Source of the DNA: Ostrinia nubilalis
Taxonomy: Eukaryota > Arthropoda > Insecta > Lepidoptera > Crambidae
Direction of reading: 5' to 3'
Length of the DNA: 64,000 nucleotides
NCBI RefSeq assembly: GCF_963855985.1
Contig: NC_087093.1
Span: forward strand, 18,243,001-18,307,000
The notes beneath the pieces were generated by a model. That model ran no database searches. It worked only from the letters and a program-made list of their open reading frames with translations, and was not told the DNA's origin. Made by a program: the position numbers and the translations under genes. Of this stretch, positions 34,976 to 49,300 are shown in pieces (within the stretch, counting starts at the first letter, position 1; each line of letters opens with the position of its first letter).

Positions 34976-36959
34976 GCCACAGTCTTTATTGTGTGCAATT
35001 ATAACTATGTAAAACTTAATTGTAATTAATTAATTAAATTGAAACAAAATTTTTCTTAATCCCAATTTACAGAAGTTCCAAATGGTATCTATACTAAAAT
35101 TGTATCGTTGCAGTGGGAAATTGCGAAAAGCTCTACCAAAACAATTTTAGGAATTAATTAGGTACCCAACCATATTTTATGGCCTCATGAACAATACAAA
35201 TGAAATACAAGTATTGCGTAAACGGCAATTCATATTTTTATATTAAAACACGCTATAAACAGTAAGTCAAAATACGATTATTAGCTATTTCAGTTTCCGC
35301 CCCTAAACGGGGTAGTTATCACGCTCAACCCTTCGAGGAGGCCGCGACCCTCGCGACACCTCATAAAACTCGCGAATATAGAAATCAGTGTTCATGCAAT
35401 GTCCGCGAGTGAAACAAGGGGCCCGCGCCCTCGCCGCGCCCTCGCTGACCGCCGCTACGGCGTAGCAGACGCTACGAACCTCAATTTGCTACGAATATTA
35501 TCCATCCGAACTAATTAGATATTAAAATTCCTAATGATGGACGATAAATTGATATTCCAGAATGAAACAGCTCAAGGCAGTCGTTTCACAAGATCAAAAT
35601 ACGATTGTACGTCATTAAGAAAATTCAGCGGAGCATGACGAAATATTAATTATAATTTAAGTAATATCTATAAATAGTCGATTATTAATAAATAGTTTGT
35701 GCTTGAACTAGTTTTCACCGAACGTTTTTAATATTATTTATGCTCATTTATTTAAACTTCTCTCTTGAAGTAGTTATAGAAATAATGAGATATATCCATC
35801 CGGTATGAAAAGTAGTACGGTGGCTGTCGGTTTAAGTTATTTGTATCCGTATTCTGATAAGTGCGCATGTTTGCGCTCCGTTGTCATTGTGTCGGTTTAA
35901 AGGTGTGTTTGAATGTGTCCCAAAAAACGTAATGCAAACATTTGCGAATAAAACAACACGATTGAGAGCTGCGTAAACAGTTCGAAGAAGGATCTCACAA
36001 AAGACGGGCAATTTCTTATTCAAAGTAGCAATATGTGGCCTAAACAAACACGGGCACATTACGTAAATGCATTCGCTGATCACGATGCATGAGGAGGCTC
36101 AAAGTGAGTTGCGGCGGGGGCGCGGGGCGCGGGGCGCGGGGTGGAATTAAACTTTCATCGGTCAGTATTTGCGCGCATTACCATCACAAAGATTCAGAGC
36201 AGACCTCACTGGCGGCAGACCTGCCCGGCCCCGCGAGTGCCGCACAAACACTCCTCGTAGAGTTATTCTGAACGTACACGTGTGTTAAGTTGCAATTCTT
36301 ATGTACCGATATCGCATATCCGAAGTCGCAATTCCGTTCAAATCTTAAACCATACATCAAAAAATAACATCGGACTGCAATAAATGAGAATTTATCAAAA
36401 TTTGTCCAAGTCTATCCTCCCGCAAGTCTACACGGACCCTGCATATTGTTACGCCCTCCACCTCCGACCTCCGACCTCCGAAGTTTACATTCTTATTCAT
36501 CGCCTTTAATCGAGACCTCCGCGATAGCCGCGATCAAAGGGCCCTTACGTCGGCCATCTCATTTCCTATTTCAATGCAAACACTCTACCTTTTTCGCTGC
36601 ATATTGTACTACTGGATACGTTGACTGAAAACTATTGAAAAAATATATTGCTCAGAAAAGCTTTTAGTACTAGAATGTTAATAATATGGCGGGATTGTGA
36701 TAATTTAAAATTCATTTAATGTTACAAGTTAAAGTACAACAATGCGGCTTTCTTGTCGTAAGAAATTAAGATGTATTTGTCCAAGTCTGTAAGTAGATGA
36801 GACTAATGAATATGTATCGGCGATTTGAAAGCAGCACATATTCGGGCGTCATCATTTACACGTCGACAATGGCACGATGGAGGCGCAGATAGTAGAACAC
36901 TCCGCTTGATAATAACGCTGTAACGATTCTCGGCACACGCTCCGAACGATTCGAACCAA
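34976..36959. other. Non-coding upstream region of the POU gene, with GC islands
   Basis: No exon recognised. GC-rich patches at 35320-35480 (with CTCAACCCTTCGAGG near 35328, and CGTAGC-type repeat bits), 36090-36250 (GCGGGGC repeats) and 36450-36560 stand out. They could be promoter-proximal regulatory DNA. Confidence 0.3.
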
Positions 36960-37294
36960 CCTTTTTTTTATCAAACCCGATATCGGAATTCGCGCATCGG
37001 TTAGCCGAACCCGTCGTTCCCCTTTCCTAAAAAATTAAACAGCTTTTAAGCGCGCATCGCGTCGAAAGCGAAAAAAAATCATCTCAGGTAATCGAAATAA
37101 TGGCGAGGTCGCGTGAAAAAAATTCACTATAAGGGCGGAAAAAGAAACGGATTCGTACAAAAAAGTCCAAATTTTAATACGTCGGTTGGAGGGTGCGGGG
37201 CCGCGGGGCGCGCTGCCGCCGTCAGTGTGCCTCCGAGCGCCGACCGAGCGCCCGCCGTGTGCTCCGCTCGCGCTCCCGTCCGCTCGCTCCAACC
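36960..37294 (+). promoter_or_regulatory. Putative promoter and 5' UTR of the POU gene
   Basis: The 335 bp before the proposed first ATG shift from AT-rich to GC-rich. TATAAG occurs at about 37127, and TCAGTGTG near 37223 resembles an arthropod initiator. These are weak motifs; the transcription start could lie elsewhere, and other promoters of the gene may lie outside this region. Confidence 0.35.
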
Positions 37295-37349
37295 ATGGTG
37301 CTCTCCGCCTGCGTACGCGCCTCCGCGCGGACCTACTGCAACCCTTACC
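37295..37349 (+). CDS. nub: POU gene exon 1 (candidate first coding exon)
   Basis: CCAACCATGG is a good start context. The frame reads [18 protein letters not shown] and ends at a strong donor (C|GTGAGT at 37350), leaving phase 1. Exon 2 begins in the matching phase. Support is the start context, donor and phase only; no homologue was recalled, so an alternative first exon elsewhere remains possible. Confidence 0.55.
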
Positions 37350-40300
37350 GTGAGTACCGCCGTCGCAACTCTGTTGGACTTTCATTCAGTTTCAGGGACT
37401 TTTTACGAGTATTTTCCCGAAAAATCACATTTTCATGTTAACTGAAAAAGAGTACAGTTTATCTCTTGGTGGATTTTGAGCAACAACAGTGATTATTGTT
37501 AATGAACTTTGTCTAAGAAAATAAGTATTTATGATATACCTTTTTTCCATAGTGTAATGTAGAGCCGATAGAATAAAACATAGGTATATTACTTATTCAA
37601 AACTTTGTTCATATAATTTATCAAGAGTATAAACTCTTTATTGCAAACTTACTGTAACGAAAGCCAAACTGTATCCAAAATCTCTAATACATACGTTAAC
37701 GTCTATTTCAGTGAATGAATTTGGATTCCAATTAGCCAATGCTCTTATTAATTAAGCAATAGGCAAATGTTATAATTATGATACAGTACATAGGATTTTT
37801 CGCTATTGTGTCTACTCGGAAAGGTAAAATGCCCTGAAGCGTTGATTCATTTTATAGCTGCTCTTGTTTTAGTCATTGCCTTATCTCTCTAGCTGTAAAT
37901 ATTATGAAAAAAAAACTAAATACACCATAATTTATTCTTTCTGTTTATATTTTTTATGCAGATCTTCAGAAATATTGTATCGATTATAGTGTTGAATAAA
38001 TATGCAAATGTCACTAGCCGGCTCTGGCCGCGCCTCGAGCTGTGGCCCGCGTCAACAAACGCTCAACATGTTGAAGTGTACACCACACTTTTGTATCATT
38101 ACTCAATGAATATACAGTCTTACTCAGATAAAATAGAAAATACATTTTTAATGTACACATTCTCGTACTCATAATTATAGCCTAGTAAAAGAACTTATTA
38201 TGGGAATTATTAAAAATAATTAAATAATTCTTCTCTATAAATTAAAATGAGTACCTACTTTTTAATTAATATGTATTTAGATTAATGTTTTGTGAGAAAG
38301 ATTATATTAAATAATAGTATATGCTATGTATGCCCTTCGCAATAGATATCCTAATTTAAACCTACATTCAGTCTGTATTTGACCCAAAATATTATTGTAA
38401 AACAAAATAGTAACTTGCAATTTGCAATTAATTGAATGAATAATTAAAATTAACCAATAAGGAAATTAAAGCTTAACTTTAAAAAATATTTGCATATGAC
38501 GCAGTTATTTTATTATACTACTAATGAGTAGAAATTTGTAATTGTGTAATGTTTTGCGTCAGCAGATCAATATAATGGGTTCATAACAACGACTATTGTG
38601 ATTATGCACCTAGCTTATTAATATTCATGTTACACAATATCCAATTAAAAGTTTCATTCATTTTTTAAATCGTATGATGCAATCCGCTATAATACAGACA
38701 TATTCTTTTTTACAAATTCGGCCTAACGCTTACATTTGGAAGGATGCGGCGCAAAAAACAAACAACTACACATTTTGGGGTAAAAAATGTTTTATCCGCG
38801 ATAATATAGCGCGGCGTTATTTCTCCGAGTGTACCCTTTTTGCGAGCAATGCTAAATGCGCGTCACAAAAAGCCGAAGCTCCGCGATGACGTTTCAATAA
38901 TCGCAACTCCCGCGCACAAAGCTGTTTTTTGGCCCGTAGACGTGGATCACAGTTTTTTAGCGTCCTGCTCTACGATTACCCCAACATTTGAATGGCGCGC
39001 ATACGCTCGGCGCAAATCTTTATCCGCTACGTTGGCGCATTGTGCAAAGATTACCTGAGACAGGTACATGTCGTCTTCCCACGTATTTATTTATGCAAAA
39101 AATCCTTTTCAAAATATACTTCGTTTTTGTTTCTTTTTTATCATTTATTTTGTATAGATATCTTCGTAGCAATTCGTAGCAGCGTCGTAGCATACTCGTA
39201 GTCGTAGACTTTCCTTAGTGCTTATCGTAGTAATAAAATGTTAATGCTTGTGTATGTTTTGGGGGTGGGCTATATAGAACAAAGAAATGTGAATATTCAA
39301 AATCAATTATGGATTAATATCAGTCGTCACACACTTTACATTGTATTAATAATATTATTTAGTTCAAATAACAGTAATTCATTCGGCATTGATCGTAGTT
39401 TAATGCCTACATAATTAATCAGTTAATTATGTTGTCTCTTTGACAAGTTTCGTTAAAATCAATTTTGTCCAATTGGTGTTATAAAACGGTGGAAATGCCT
39501 GAGCGCAGCCCGCGGTAACCCGATGAGGCAACTCTACAGCTTCGAGATTATCCTCCGAATCGTGTCGTCTAATTAGTTAATCTCATTACGTATTGATGCC
39601 GCACCTTAATTCGAATACTGATATCGTTTTAAATTAATCAGCTACCTACTTCGTAACATTGTCTTTATGTTAGTTTTAGCGAAATATGTGAGTGTTTACG
39701 AAGTAAAAAGCTTTAATCTGCGGTAACATGCAGATTACAAATAGTTTAAATTATACTAAAATATATAACTTGCCTTTTCAGCCTCTGCTCCAGAAGCGTC
39801 TCAAGTAGATACCATAACAGTTAATTAGTTTATTATCCCGACTCTCAATGCACTATTTACTTTCACGCTTCTACTTATATTTTTAATTATTGCACGCCCT
39901 TTGAACACAGCAGCTCGTAACACTAGGATAACGTTTTTATAAGATCTTTTATAATAAAGATTTATAATTATGTTTAAAATTGTAAGGTGATTAGTAGCTT
40001 TTTATTTTTAATAGTTCATACACATCAGAACAAACCATTTCAGACATCATTAAGGAACACAGTTACTTGTGACCTCATCTTCATAAAGAAGTGTCTGTGT
40101 GCGGTTGAAAATGGAGGATGCATTAGCACTTGACATAAAAACTGCGAATACTAGTACCACAGCCAGCGCGTTGTACGAGGGCTCTACAGATATTAACTAT
40201 TGTCACATCAAAGTAAGGTGCGATAGTGTTGATTGGAAACAAAACACAATCAAAACATAATGCACCAAATGAAATCATTATAAATTACAAGTTACAATTA

Positions 40301-43300
40301 ATCAAAAATATCTTAAACATTTTTATGTGAGTTACATCTTCTTTTACTATAAAAGCGAAAAGTCACTGACTGATTGACTGACTGACTCATTTATCACGTC
40401 CTTTTCGAACGTTGGTGCTCACTAAGATCGGATTTTACGAAACTAAGGGAGTAAAACGGGATCCACGCGTACAAAGTTGCGGGCGGGCGCTATTTTCGGT
40501 ATAAAGACATCGAAAAAGAGATAAACGGTCATTTGATACCAACAATTTACAACTGACAGACTCTTAAAGAAATGCGATACCCGCCATACTTAATTGGTTT
40601 GTAGAAAATTAACAATGTGCCTACTTAAACTTCCTTGTCAAACCTGCGCGGCGGGTGTGAAGGCGCGATAAGCTCCTTACGTGCCGCGCGAGCTTGCGGC
40701 TGATCGAGTTAGTGACACGGCCCTGCTGCTAATCGCCGGCGTCGCCGAGGCCGCGTGCGTGCGCGGCAAACGCGCGCCATGAGCGCCCGCGTGCGCTCGG
40801 CCGCTCGCGCGGGTCGGTTGCGTAGAGCTTGTTAAGTTTATGCGAACTTCAATAGTGCCATTTGTTATTCTCTAGCTAGATATTAACCGACGTGTTTGTT
40901 TGTTTCAGAAGAGTCGGGCGAGCTTATCAAGTCGCCGTCGCCGCCGCCGAGCCACGGTACGTACCGCACAAAGTCGCGCATCCTGCTGCTAACTACCGCC
41001 TAATTAAGCCGCAGACGTCGTGTCTGCAGATTGGCAGCGATCGATTCAAAACCGTTAATTAGTATAGAAAATGAGAAACAGCAAGCGTACATGAAGTCTA
41101 ATTGATTATTATTAGTAGTACACGTGACGCGGCGTTACCGTCCCGGCCAATTAGTAGTCGTTAATTAATGAGGGCTGCAGTGTCGAGCTGATCTGGTCAG
41201 CGGAGCCAACGACCGACAATGCAGAACATCATTACATTCATTATTTTATATTAAACTTTATTGCACAGAAAAAACGGGTAGGCAGGCTTAATGCCATGAA
41301 GCGTTCTGTTCGAACCACACTTTGGCCCGAGCAGTAAGTAGATATTAATTAATATTGTGTAATTATCATTTATTGCATCAGTGAATGAACACGAGTGTAA
41401 TATTAATCACCTGTCACATCACCAGCAGCCAACTACCGACGGCTTCTCATCTTATTTGTTTATTGCGTCAGAGGTGTGTGTAAAGAGCTTTGTAATTTCC
41501 AAATAGTTGTTCTGCCAATATGCTAAATTCATAACCCACGCATTAATTATAATAACTTATTGCAATTTATAATAATATATTTATTAATTAAGTATTGGAG
41601 CACCAAATAGTTGCACAACAATTAACCAATTATTTAGTAATAAATATAGATAAATGAAAAATTATGATCATTAAAGACATAACTTATTATTGAATTAGAA
41701 GAACAAAACATTTAAAATTATAAACTTATAAAATAAAAAACGCGCCGCGAAATTAGAGGTGTTGGCGCTTCTCGGGTCCTCGGGCTTCTTCGACATCAAT
41801 CGGCCATCATCGGCTCCGCGCGAGGCGCCGGCACACTCCGTACGTGCCCGACGCCCACTCAGCCTCACGACCGTCACCGGTGTCAGACGCGGCCCTCCCA
41901 CGTAGGCGCGAACTAGCGATATATTTAATCATTACACCTATGAAATACAGTCCGCCTTTAATTTATATCTTAAGTCTAGTAAGACACCTAACAGAGGTAT
42001 TTATTTTTAACTTAATATGCACTTATTTTATGGATTTGACGTCACCGGTAATGTGTATAATTCAGGCATAGTATAATAATGAGTATTTCATAGTTCAGGT
42101 ATTCATACCTAGGTCAGGGTGGAAACGATAAGTGATCTCACTCGATTATTTCTAAACTATACACGATATTGAGAAACTGGTTACTGATCCTGAAAGTGCT
42201 TCAAGAGTTCAAACGATACCAATATGTATTGGGTTTCAGAATAACATAAAACTATCCGAAAATTCAATGTTTCCAGCTTCCATACTAAATGTATGCCAAC
42301 CACACAATATTAGAAGTGTATTTAAAAAAAAACCGGCCAAGTGCGAGTCGGGCTCGCACACCGAGGGTTCCGCCGTACAAACGTAGCGGTTTACAATTTA
42401 TGACGTATTAAATCAAATTACTTACTTGATTCCGTTGCGAGTAGTGGCGAATTTCAAAATATGCGGTATGATTTTTTTTTTTTTTTTCCTATATTTGCAT
42501 TATAGGTAGGTACCTACCTCAGCGTTTTGAATTTTTGCGTTGATTTAGAATTTCTCACAGTTTAGAGGCAATTAGATTTAAGAAGTGTTTGATATGAATT
42601 TCTACGCGTTCATGTGAAAAAGGGTAGGTAGTAAGTTTATAATTATTAAAAAAATATTTTATGTCATGTAAGCAAAAATAATATTTTAAATTTTATATAA
42701 CTTCAAATTTATCATTTTCGCAATTTTTCCTTTATCTGTACTATATAACGTTGCTTCGTGCCGAATTTCAAGATTCTGAGTTCACAGGAAGTACCTTGTA
42801 GGTTTTGATTCCCTAGCGTGTGACGGAAATTCGTCTAAGGTGTCGGTATAAACTGCTGTATCTTTTGATCGCGTTAACTTAGAAGTTTGATTTTTTTACT
42901 TCTTAAAGGGACAATAGATCTAGGTATTTGGTATAAATTTCAATTTGATACCTTTATTCGTTCGTGAGAAATAAGGTAGTAAGTTTCATTTTATTAAAAT
43001 ATTTTTATTATATTATATAACTAAAAAAATGTAATTTTCGCAATTTTTCCTATATCGTCACCGTCGTGGCAGAATTAAATAACTGACACTTTTGGCAAAA
43101 ACCACTTTTTCCAGTTTTTGTATAGTAGAAAGTGTTACCTATATTTTGATCTTACTCTCGTGGCAATATCTATGATATTTCCAAAGATATCTTCAGTTTA
43201 GTGAAACTATTGACCATAAATTACAACTCTGTTTGTTGTAGAATTTACGTGGCAAAACTGAATAAGTGACTTTATTTAATTCTGCCTCAACTCACTGCGA

Positions 43301-46300
43301 AACATTGCTTAAAAATACTTGTACTAAGAAAGTCAATAAGTGACTTTATTTAATTCTGCCACAACTCGATCCGAAACATTGCTTCAAAATACTCGTACAA
43401 TTGTGTTTTTGATTTATTTCATTTTTGTAACATTACTTTAAATGTTACTTTTAATTTCAATGTTCATTACTCAGATGTTGAATTTGGATAGTTACCTTCA
43501 TCATCATCATCATTTCAGCCATATAGGACGTCCACTGCCGAACATAGGTCTCCCCCAATGATTTCCAATATGACCGGCTGGTAGCGGTCTGCATCCAGTG
43601 CTTTCTTGCTACCTTTATGAAGTCCACGTTGTCCTTTCCGGTACGTGTCCTCCACTCCAGAACCTTGCTGCCCAATCGTCTGTCAGTTCTTCGTACTATG
43701 TGCCTTGTTTCTTATACAGAAAAACCGAGCATAGCCCTCTTCAAAGCACGCTGTGCAACTTTGAGCTTATTTATAAGGCCTATAGTAAGAGGCCGCGTTT
43801 CCGAGCCGTATATCATCAGTGGTAACACAAACAGATACATACAGATTGTAGATGTCTTTAGGCACTGAGATATTTTGGATGAAAGGATGTTGTGTAGTTT
43901 CCCGAACGCTGCCCAGCCGAGTTGGATTCGACCTCTTTCTCTACCTAGCTGAAACGTTTGTCCGAGGTAGACATACTTGTCAACAATCTCGAGATTCGAG
44001 CTCTTAACCGAAACTGGGTAGGGCGCAACATAGACATTCGACAAAAGCTTCGTTTTTCCATGTTGTTCACCCGAAGGCCTACCTTTTGGGAGATTTAGGT
44101 CTTCGAGCATTGTGCCGAGGTCTTCCAGTGATTTTGCCATGACCACACAATATCGTCGGCAAACCGAAGGTGAGTGATGTACTCGTCGTTGATGTTTATA
44201 CCGAATCCAATGCAGCGGTAAATAGTTTCGGAGATCCGGAGATATAACACCTACCTCATGCCTCTCTGCAGAGGAATCGCCACTCCTGTTTGTACTCGGA
44301 CCAACATGGCGTTTCTGTACAAGCACTTCAGCACCTCGATATGTACCGATACTTTTCAGAAACCGGCTTGTTCGGGAGGCTGAAACTTGCTGAAAGTCAT
44401 CGAACCTACGCGCGTGATCATTCGTGATAACTTTCGAAAACAGCTTGTAGACATGACTCAGGAGCGAGATTGGTCAGTAATTCTTCAGCAAGGTTTTATC
44501 CCCTTTCTTGAAGAAGAGTACCACCACGCTTCTGTTCCATGCCTCTGGCGTTGTTCCCTGGAGTAAGACGAAGTTAAATAGTCTCTGAAGGACTTGACTT
44601 TAATATCGATGTTCCACCCGCGTTCAGAAGTTCCGAGGTTATTCCGTCATTATTCGGTGCCTTGTTGTTCTTTAGGTGTTTGAGAGCCATCCTAATCTCG
44701 TATAGGCTGATTATGCTGATATCCACAATTTTGTTGACCTTCCGCAGTCTACAGCTTCGTCAGCTAACTTCGCCCAGTAGAGTAGTCTCTTGCGAACACT
44801 CGAGCCTTGGTTCCGCTCTATCGCCTCTTTAATACTATTTGTATTAAAGTTGCGAACATCATGTCGCAAGGACTTCCATCTGTCTATTGAGCTGCCGATG
44901 TGCCTTAGCGTCAACGGAGATCTGCAGAGACATTGAACGTTGTTCTGCCATGACGTTGAGGGTAAGGGATCCCTATGGATCCCTAGGGAGAGATCCCTAT
45001 TACAGTTTTATTGTTTTTGGATTATTTTAATTTTGATATTCATTTCGATGCTGGTTCTTTCAATTGTATTTCAATGTTATAGGAATCTGATGTTGATGGT
45101 TACCATACCAATTTGTTAAACATTTATAAGTATTAAATAAGTAGGTATATTCTAGTATTATTTAACAATTTTACAGATTTTGACTAAAATTGCATTGACA
45201 AAACAAATAAAATAAAATGAATAAATCAACATTTAGGTCAATAAAAGTGTGGCAAAATTAAACAAGTGTACTTATTCAATGGAAATATTCGTTTTTGTAA
45301 TACTTCGGTTGTGGCAAAACTAAATAAGTGACAAACAAAAACTAAATAACTGCAACTTAGTTGTAAAATACGGTTGTGGCAGAACTAAATAATTACATTT
45401 TAATTTTTTTATTTAAAATAATACAAAGTAATATCATCGAAGAATATTGAATTAATAAAGGTAAATTTGCTGTATAAAATATCAAAAGACCGACAGTAAA
45501 ATATTTTTACCCTTAAAAGTTATCGCCATTTTTAACGAAAAAAAACACAAAAACGTGAATATCTCGCAACTTTGGTTTTGTCAGTTATTTAATTCTGCCA
45601 CGACGGTGACGATATTTGCATTATATGACAATGCTTTATGCCAAATTTCAAGATTCTGAGTTTACGGGAAGTATCCTGTAGGTTTTGATTCCTTTGCGAG
45701 TGTCGAAAATTTGTTGAAAATATCGACATAATCGGCTGTATCTTTTGATTGGCTTGGCTTAGAAGTTTGATATTTTCACAGCTTAAAGGGACAATAGACC
45801 TGAGTATTTCATGTGAATTTCAGCTTGATACGTTCACGCGTTCTTGAGATAAAGGGTCTTGACAGACGGACGGACGGACAACAAAGTGATCCTATAAGGG
45901 TTCCGTTTTTTCCTTTTGAGGTACGGAACCCTAAAAATAATAATAAACTTAAAATAATCTCGTAAATTGGGGTGTCTAGGCAATGTATTATTGTCCGTTT
46001 TATACTTTACCTAGATAATGTACATACACAATTCCTAGGGATTGAATACCTCTAGAATACTCGCAGGCCCACCAGCAATGTGTAAATTAAATACATAGAT
46101 TTTGGCCTGTTAATGTTAGTAAATAGATACTTACCCAGTAGGATATAAAAGGACCGAGAAGTGAGAATCCACAACGAGGAAGCTCTTGGCCTGCATCTCA
46201 CCTGATGGAAAGTGATGATTAAATTTGGCCAAAGGTGGAAGCGAGCTTCACCCGGAATCCTCAACCAGAAAGGAACTGGCTATCTTACCTCTAACTGCCG

Positions 46301-49300
46301 AAACATAACAATGAGGTCAACGTTGTTGTTAAGGTGACAGACTTAGTTACGATGGTGGTAGAGCCAAGCAGACTTAGAAAGCCTTTCTACCAACCAAACC
46401 GAGCCGTCAATTTTGCCCTCTCGTCACGTTTTGTGGCAAAGTCCATTTGATTTTTAGTTATTTTGGTTTGGTTATTTTACAATATATTTAATTATCTTTA
46501 TTTTTTTAACGTATCAAATCAAATATATTTATTTTGCGAACATGGGTATTACACGTAGGTGTTACAAGTATTTTAGTATCTCCATCTTCCAATAAACAAT
46601 ATTTTAATGACTTGCATATGAAGGGATTTATAGTGCAGCATATCTACGCGTATTTATTTAGTCAAAAGAATGATGATATTACTTTATCTAAATACTCAAT
46701 GTCAAATAACAACAACATTCTATTGATAGTAGAAGTTCGAGTACCTACCCTGTAATATTTACACAACCTCCCTCTCCGTCTAGGGGCTGTTTGTTTGGGC
46801 TTGCAAGAAAGGTGGCGCAGGAGAAAGTTTCAAAGCGCCCTGCCCCTGCGCAGGCACGCGCTCGCGCGGCGCACGCGCAGCTTCCCACCCCTTTGACTCA
46901 GCCCCAACTCTTTTCTTCGCACATTACTGTTCGAACTTAATCTTCCCACAACCTGTCGGCCTCCGACTTGCGCGGGGTGCCGTGACAATGCGCGCCGTGA
47001 TCTGCCACGTCTCGAAGGGTATCGCTGGCACGAGCCACGTGCATAATTTACAGCGGCGACAAATTGCATTCACATTATCTTTTTTTGATTGATTGTTGTT
47101 CTAATCATTTTGTTTGCGCTCTGCTCTATAAGGAAAAGTGTTTCTATTCTTGTTGCGTTGAGAAAATAAATGACACTAACATTCTATTCTAAGAGTGCTA
47201 TTTATCTTAGTCCCCCAATTGTAGACACTGGAGAGCCTTTGCAGCAAAATTACTTTCCTTCCCATTGAATTTAAATTATCAAAAACCTTGAATTTTCTGA
47301 CTGATTTTAAAGTAGGTACTTCATAAATTACTACACAAAAGCATGGTTGTGCGAGGTGCGAAGAAGTGTGTAAAAGCTTTCAGTCGCTATTACGTATCGT
47401 ACATGCCTTCTATTTTAATGGCAAAAATAATGTTAGACTAATTCTTAAGATAAAAAGATCATAGAAAACTGTATATTAAATTTTAAAAAACAATGAATGG
47501 TGTCATCTTCTATACGTGCGTCATCACTAACTGCTTCAACCCTTTGTTAATCGATTTAAAAGGAAAAGGTCAACAATTCTCATAAAAAAATTCAAAACTG
47601 ATAAAACTCAGTACTCATAAAAATAACTCATATACTTAAAACTCATTTTATTTTTGCAAGTAGGCTTTAAAAAAGCATTTTACCTACACGTTATTCGGTT
47701 GTTAAAATACTCGTTGATGATCATAAAATCTACTAGTACATTATCAGCGAGTAGGTATGTGTTGTGTCTATGGAAGATGACTACCAAGTTGTCACGTTGT
47801 GGGGTGCGGGTCTTTTCGGAGTCATTTACATGTAATATCCGGCGCGCCATACATCACGCGGCGCGTGAGCGCTCCTGCGGCGGATATGTGTGGCACCCAA
47901 CTTATACAAGTACTTATTTAGAATTTTCAGGATAATACCTTTTAAAAATAAATAGTCATCTAATAACACTATCGCATACTACCTACTCATCTAGGTATAT
48001 ACACCTAGATCAGTATATGAGGCAGCAGAACTTTTAGTTAAGGCAGAATATTGAACTTGACTCCCATTTTCACATTATGTTATTGATGGGATATCATTAA
48101 GTTTTTACAAAAGAGACATGCCTAGGTTAGGCCACTGCCCCTTAAGTTTGGCTATTCTGCGGGCTATGTCTATATTTTAATAGAATACTTAGAGTAAAAT
48201 ATACAGGGTGTCCCGTAATGTAACGTCAAGCCGGAACTGGGTGTTGAGGCAAGTTGTGCTGGTTATCAGAAAAATATAAAAAAAAAATCTATGTGGCATA
48301 TTTTCAAAATAGTGGGCATTTAAAAAAAAACAAAAATTTCTACTCCAGGTGACGGTCTTTTTACTCGTGTTGCCACAAATCTTCACTTTTTCCAAATTTT
48401 TTTTTTTGTTATGTAACCCTGAATAATGCTTCTCTAAATTGTTATCAAAATTACAAAACCAGCTGCTCCAGCTTGGATAAAAAAAATACATTATTCCCAA
48501 AAAAATTTTCTAAATAAAAATTTTGTCTAGTTTAAACTGACTGTACTGAAAAAAAAAAGTACTACGCAAGTGTGGCATGTGACGTCATAATTTGGCGCAT
48601 TTAGTAAGGATTCCAAAATGGTATAATAAAAAATAAAAAACAAAATGGTATAACACTTGGTAAATTCTTGCTGTAATTGTCGACAATTTTTGGTTTTTTG
48701 GAAATAATCCCGTTTTTAACTTTATCTGCCTTGGTTAAAAATTATTATTCTAATGTGCCCAAAATTCAAGTTTCTGTGACTGACTACCGTACAGTCAGTC
48801 ACAGAAACTTTTGTCACCATGACAGTAATTAGTAGTTGACATACTGTGACAAAAGTCACCCGTGCGTGCGCGCCGTTACTACCTGCTCTGCCTGCACTTG
48901 TACTTGGTAACAGGGATAATAAGGATCTGAAGTTTCGGTTATGAATACGGTTACGGATATTACAATAATATTATACCGGTTTCGGTTACGGTCACGGATA
49001 TGAAATCATTTCAGATTATCCGAAAATTCGGATAATTTCGGTTACGGAATTATTAGAATTTCAAAAATGTAGGCATAATTCAAATAGCAAGATGCTGCGT
49101 GACCCACATAGCTACTTTATGTACCAACTAAGAGGACACCTATGTATGATAAAGGTTAAACAGGCTGGCATATTAGATGGTGCCAGGGAATGCCAGACAA
49201 GTTGGTAACAAATATTAAGATTTAAGGTACAATTCCAAGACGGGCCGCAGACCGCAAACTGCAAAACTCTATGAAATCGGCAGCGCGGCATTGCTGCTGC

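Larger units (their letters stand above)
42325..45934 (+). repeat. Interspersed lepidopteran repeat with internal tandem units, split by a DNA transposon
   Basis: Begins AACCGGCCAAGTGCGAGTCG (hairpin GTGCGAG/CTCGCAC) and GAGGGTTCCG, and ends GGGTTCCGTTTTTTCC then GTACGGAACCCT, a very common lepidopteran repeat. Inside are related units of about 350 bp (one complete at about 42640-42985, one from about 42985, and a partial earlier one), sharing TTTCAAGATTCTGAGTT, GTAGGTTTTGATTCC and TTAAAGGGACAATAGA. The last unit is split by the element at 43055-45612. It lies in POU intron 2. Confidence 0.8.

Noticed and set aside
43712..44326. 204-codon minus-strand frame considered as a gene
   Set aside because: It is a shifted, degraded segment of an RTE reverse transcriptase.
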